This document shows positions 12,607-14,352 of a DNA stretch of 14,352 bases, piece after piece (position 1 is the stretch's first letter; the number at the start of each line of letters is the position of its first letter). The notes beneath the pieces are model-generated. The model was not told where the DNA came from. It searched no databases and was given only the letters and a program-made list of their open reading frames with translations. The DNA comes from CAUTVF01 sp963541805 (GTDB lineage Bacteria; Pseudomonadota; Alphaproteobacteria; Rs-D84; CASDRH01), in contig CAUTVF010000021.1 in assembly GCA_963541805.1 (NCBI GenBank), forward strand, positions 1 to 14,352. The letters are read 5' to 3'. The translations under genes and the position numbers were made by a program.

Positions 12607-13140
12607 ATGGATAAGTTTGAAGCAATAAAACAGCGAGTCGAGAAACAAATTGGATCTAAAATCGACGAAATGATTCAAGCAGACGCGAAGCGTAAGGCTG
12701 AAAGTAGACGTAAATATCAACGCGCTCGATATGGATTTAAAAAAGTTCAAAAGCAAAGACAAGAAGCTGCGAGAAAAGCAGAACTGCTTGATTCGTATAA
12801 TGCTAAATTTGCTGAATCATATGAATTGCCATTGTATGTAACTCCAATTAAAAAACCGTTAAAGAAAAATGTTTGTAAGGTTAGGAGATTTTCACTAACT
12901 TCTGATGAGATTCAAAAACGCGAAGAATATCGGGCTGCATTAATTGCAAAAAAGGTTAATGAAATCTTGGATTCTAAGGCCAAAGCTAAAGAAGCCAAAG
13001 CAAAATCAGAAGTTCCAAAACCAAAGCCGAAACCGGTTAGAAAACCTACAACAAGGAAAAAGAAACTAACTCCCGAGGAAATACAAGAAATAGTTAAAAA
13101 CATTCAACAACAAGCTAGAGATTTTGGATGGAATGTTTAA
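12607..13140 (+). CDS. Highly basic hypothetical protein, 177 residues
   Basis: Start ATG 12607 follows an A-rich leader with only a weak AAAGATTT. The protein is strongly positive. Residues 1-60 form a charged helix (KRKAESRRKYQRARYGFKK), 110-135 are a Lys/Ala/Glu helix, and 137-152 are a Pro/Lys linker (PKPKPKPVRKPTTRKKK). A last helix follows (PEEIQEIVKNIQQQARDF). Such composition suits nucleic-acid binding, DNA packaging or a head-internal protein; I cannot name a family. It is more G+C-rich and uses G-ending codons more than its neighbours. Its last 13 bases overlap the following radical SAM gene. Confidence 0.65.
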   Translation: MDKFEAIKQRVEKQIGSKIDEMIQADAKRKAESRRKYQRARYGFKKVQKQRQEAARKAELLDSYNAKFAESYELPLYVTPIKKPLKKNVCKVRRFSLTSDEIQKREEYRAALIAKKVNEILDSKAKAKEAKAKSEVPKPKPKPVRKPTTRKKKLTPEEIQEIVKNIQQQARDFGWNV

Positions 13141-14057
13141 GCGATATTATAAATCGTGATAAACATAAGTATGGAAATGTTGAAGATCTCGAAATTGAAT
13201 TATCAACAATTTGTAATGCAAAATGTCCGCTCTGTTTTAGAAACTACAAAGCATTTAGTGACAAGTATCCAAAAACAATTATAAGGGATTTTGATTCATT
13301 AATAAATCAATTAAATTTATTTGAAAATTTAAAAGTTGTAAGGCTAGTTGGATCAGTTTCGGAGCCGACAAAATATCCTAAATTTCTGGATATTGTAAAA
13401 TATTTTAAAAATCGTAAAATTGATATCGAAATTTGCACCAATGGGGATACAAATAATTCAGATTTTTGGAAAAATCTTGGAATTTTGTTAAATTTAAATG
13501 ATAAAGTATATTTTACAATATGCGGATCGACACAAGAATTGCATTCAAAATATAGAGTTGGAACTTCGCTAGACAATATTTTAAAAAATGCAGAAGCCTT
13601 GAGATTTGAAAAACCGGTTGACTATGCACAAATAATTCGATTTAAATATAATTCTGATGATTTGGATTCAGAAGCGTTTAAAAATCTTGTAGAACCGTTT
13701 AGTTTTAAATATTATACTGAGTCCTTTTATCCAAAATTGCCTCAAAACTACAAAAATCCATTTGATATTGAATCTTTTATGCCGGCTAAAAAAGTAAAAC
13801 AATATGATTTAGCATATAAATTGGCAAATCGGCTGCAACTTAAATCAACAAAATGTAAATGTAAAAGCTTTATTAATCATTGGGGACAACTTGATGTATA
13901 TGGTAACTTATATCCTTGTTATTTAGCATTAGAAGCACAAATCCCGATAAATTGGAATTATGAGAATATTCAGAATTTTGAATTTGATTGCTGCAGATTC
14001 TGTGCTGTCCAAGTATCGAAGTATTGTGAAGCTAATGATATTGAGTATATTATATAA
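13128..14057 (+). CDS. Radical SAM protein with twitch/SPASM-like C-terminus
   Basis: This 309-residue protein has LSTICNAKCPLCFRN with C29, C33 and C36 (CxxxCxxC). The SAM-binding loop, normally GGEP, reads VGSVSEPTKYP (74-84), keeping only part of the pattern. The C-terminus has C243 and C245, then 13 residues, G259, four residues, C264. This matches the start of a SPASM domain (and GNLYPC is identical to the enzyme at 6890). C288, C289, C292 and C300 follow, but the final cysteines of a complete SPASM are missing, so probably one auxiliary cluster. The substrate is unknown. ATG 13128 lies inside the basic-protein gene; no better start precedes the cluster motif. Confidence 0.82.
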   Translation: MECLSDIINRDKHKYGNVEDLEIELSTICNAKCPLCFRNYKAFSDKYPKTIIRDFDSLINQLNLFENLKVVRLVGSVSEPTKYPKFLDIVKYFKNRKIDIEICTNGDTNNSDFWKNLGILLNLNDKVYFTICGSTQELHSKYRVGTSLDNILKNAEALRFEKPVDYAQIIRFKYNSDDLDSEAFKNLVEPFSFKYYTESFYPKLPQNYKNPFDIESFMPAKKVKQYDLAYKLANRLQLKSTKCKCKSFINHWGQLDVYGNLYPCYLALEAQIPINWNYENIQNFEFDCCRFCAVQVSKYCEANDIEYII

Positions 14058-14163
14058 TTTTTTTAATTTATTTTTATTTAAATTGAGTAGACGTAGTGCC
14101 TCTGAGATTTAGTTTGATCCCTTTTGAATATTTATTATTTTACCATTTTAAAGTTGCAAAATT

Positions 14164-14205
14164 TTACTAATTTTATGCTTCGCATTATAAAAGTTAATTT
14201 TTGAA
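14164..14205. repeat. Exact 42-bp copy of the foldback left arm
   Basis: Bases 14164-14205 are identical to 1685-1726, including the ATGC-TTC-GCAT tip; the preceding CAAAATTT (14157-14164) resembles 1615-1622. Only the left arm is present, without its inverted partner. It starts about 105 nt after the end of a radical SAM gene. Confidence 0.9.
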
Positions 14206-14241
14206 ATTTTAATAACTTTATAATCGATTTTTATAAAATGC

Positions 14242-14287
14242 AAAATTTTACTAAAATTATACTAAAGTATAAGTCTAGTAATTTTTT
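14242..14287. terminator. A+T-rich hairpin ending in a T-run
   Basis: The arm 14242-14263 (AAAATTTTACTAAAATTATACT) folds on 14266-14287 around the loop AA with a few mismatches and ends in TTTTTT. It could terminate transcription from the radical SAM gene at 13128. Confidence 0.45.
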
Positions 14288-14307
14288 GATTTTTAATTTG
14301 GAATTTT

Positions 14308-14351
14308 AAAATTGACAAATTTTACATCCAAATGTTATAAGTGTTAATTTT
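14308..14351. repeat. 44-nt imperfect palindrome, second copy
   Basis: The arms 14308-14327 and 14332-14351 enclose the loop CCAA; length and layout equal the element at 183-226, with 36 of 44 bases the same. Both follow radical SAM genes. Confidence 0.6.
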
Positions 14352-14352
14352 T

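Larger units (their letters stand above)
14058..14352. other. Repeat-rich intergenic region at right edge
   Basis: No gene is supported on either strand. It contains a short less A+T-rich island (about 14084-14121, including GTAGACGTAGTGCCTCTGAG) of unknown role, the copied left arm of the foldback element, a second hairpin and a 44-nt palindrome at the extreme end. The contents mirror those of 87-291 and 1609-1990. Confidence 0.7.

Noticed and set aside
12912..13103. - strand frame with GFGFGFG run opposite the basic protein
   Set aside because: Mirror of the Pro/Lys codon run; no start context.
14084..14121. tRNA gene in the less A+T-rich island
   Set aside because: No cloverleaf, anticodon arm or CCA-type end can be drawn.

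Overview
This window is compact, very A+T-rich DNA with every recognisable gene on the + strand. Gene starts overlap gene ends by 1 to about 13 bases (922, 2660, 3150, 3991, 5124, 6029, 10820, 13128). Most genes that do not overlap their predecessor are preceded by nearly the same leader, AAAGGATTT then about 4-7 nt then the start codon. The mix of genes (ClpP-like protease, YopX-like protein, GTP cyclohydrolase I, anaerobic ribonucleotide reductase parts, sugar-type enzymes, several radical SAM enzymes, many small unknown proteins) points to a large tailed phage, not a bacterial chromosome. From memory, low G+C, many radical SAM genes, repeat-separated gene modules and a FolE-led 7-deazaguanine pathway together fit the T4-related Campylobacter phages of the CP220/Firehammervirus type. 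That assignment is inference; no database search was possible.

Layout. 1-86: 3' end of a radical SAM gene related to the one at 6029. 87-291: A+T-rich repeats. 292-456: a free-standing 54-residue glycyl-radical domain of class III ribonucleotide reductase (NrdD). 545-1608: a YopX-like gene translationally coupled to an NrdG-type activase. 1609-1990: no gene, but a large nested inverted-repeat element. 1991-4759: a run of small unknown genes with one PIG-L family deacetylase. 4841-6793: two unknown genes coupled to a radical SAM enzyme. 6890-9622: a radical SAM/SPASM enzyme followed by a 521-residue protein carrying perfect Cys-rich heptads (CDCNYCT). 9729-11683: a small unknown protein, a ClpP-like serine protease started from TTG, and a nucleotide-sugar epimerase-like SDR. 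11861-14057: GTP cyclohydrolase I, a highly basic protein, and another radical SAM protein with a twitch/SPASM-like C-terminus. 14058-14352: repeats again.

Three themes stand out. (1) Nucleotide metabolism: NrdG plus a detached NrdD glycyl-radical domain, and FolE, the first step toward 7-deazaguanine bases that some phages put in their DNA. (2) Radical SAM chemistry: four complete genes and one partial gene in 14 kb. The SPASM enzyme at 6890 lies directly upstream of the Cys-heptad protein, which makes that protein a good candidate substrate; this is the most promising undescribed system here. (3) Repeats: intergenic spaces share families of A+T-rich hairpins, including a foldback of about 240 bp, and they sit beside radical SAM genes, as expected if these loci recombine.
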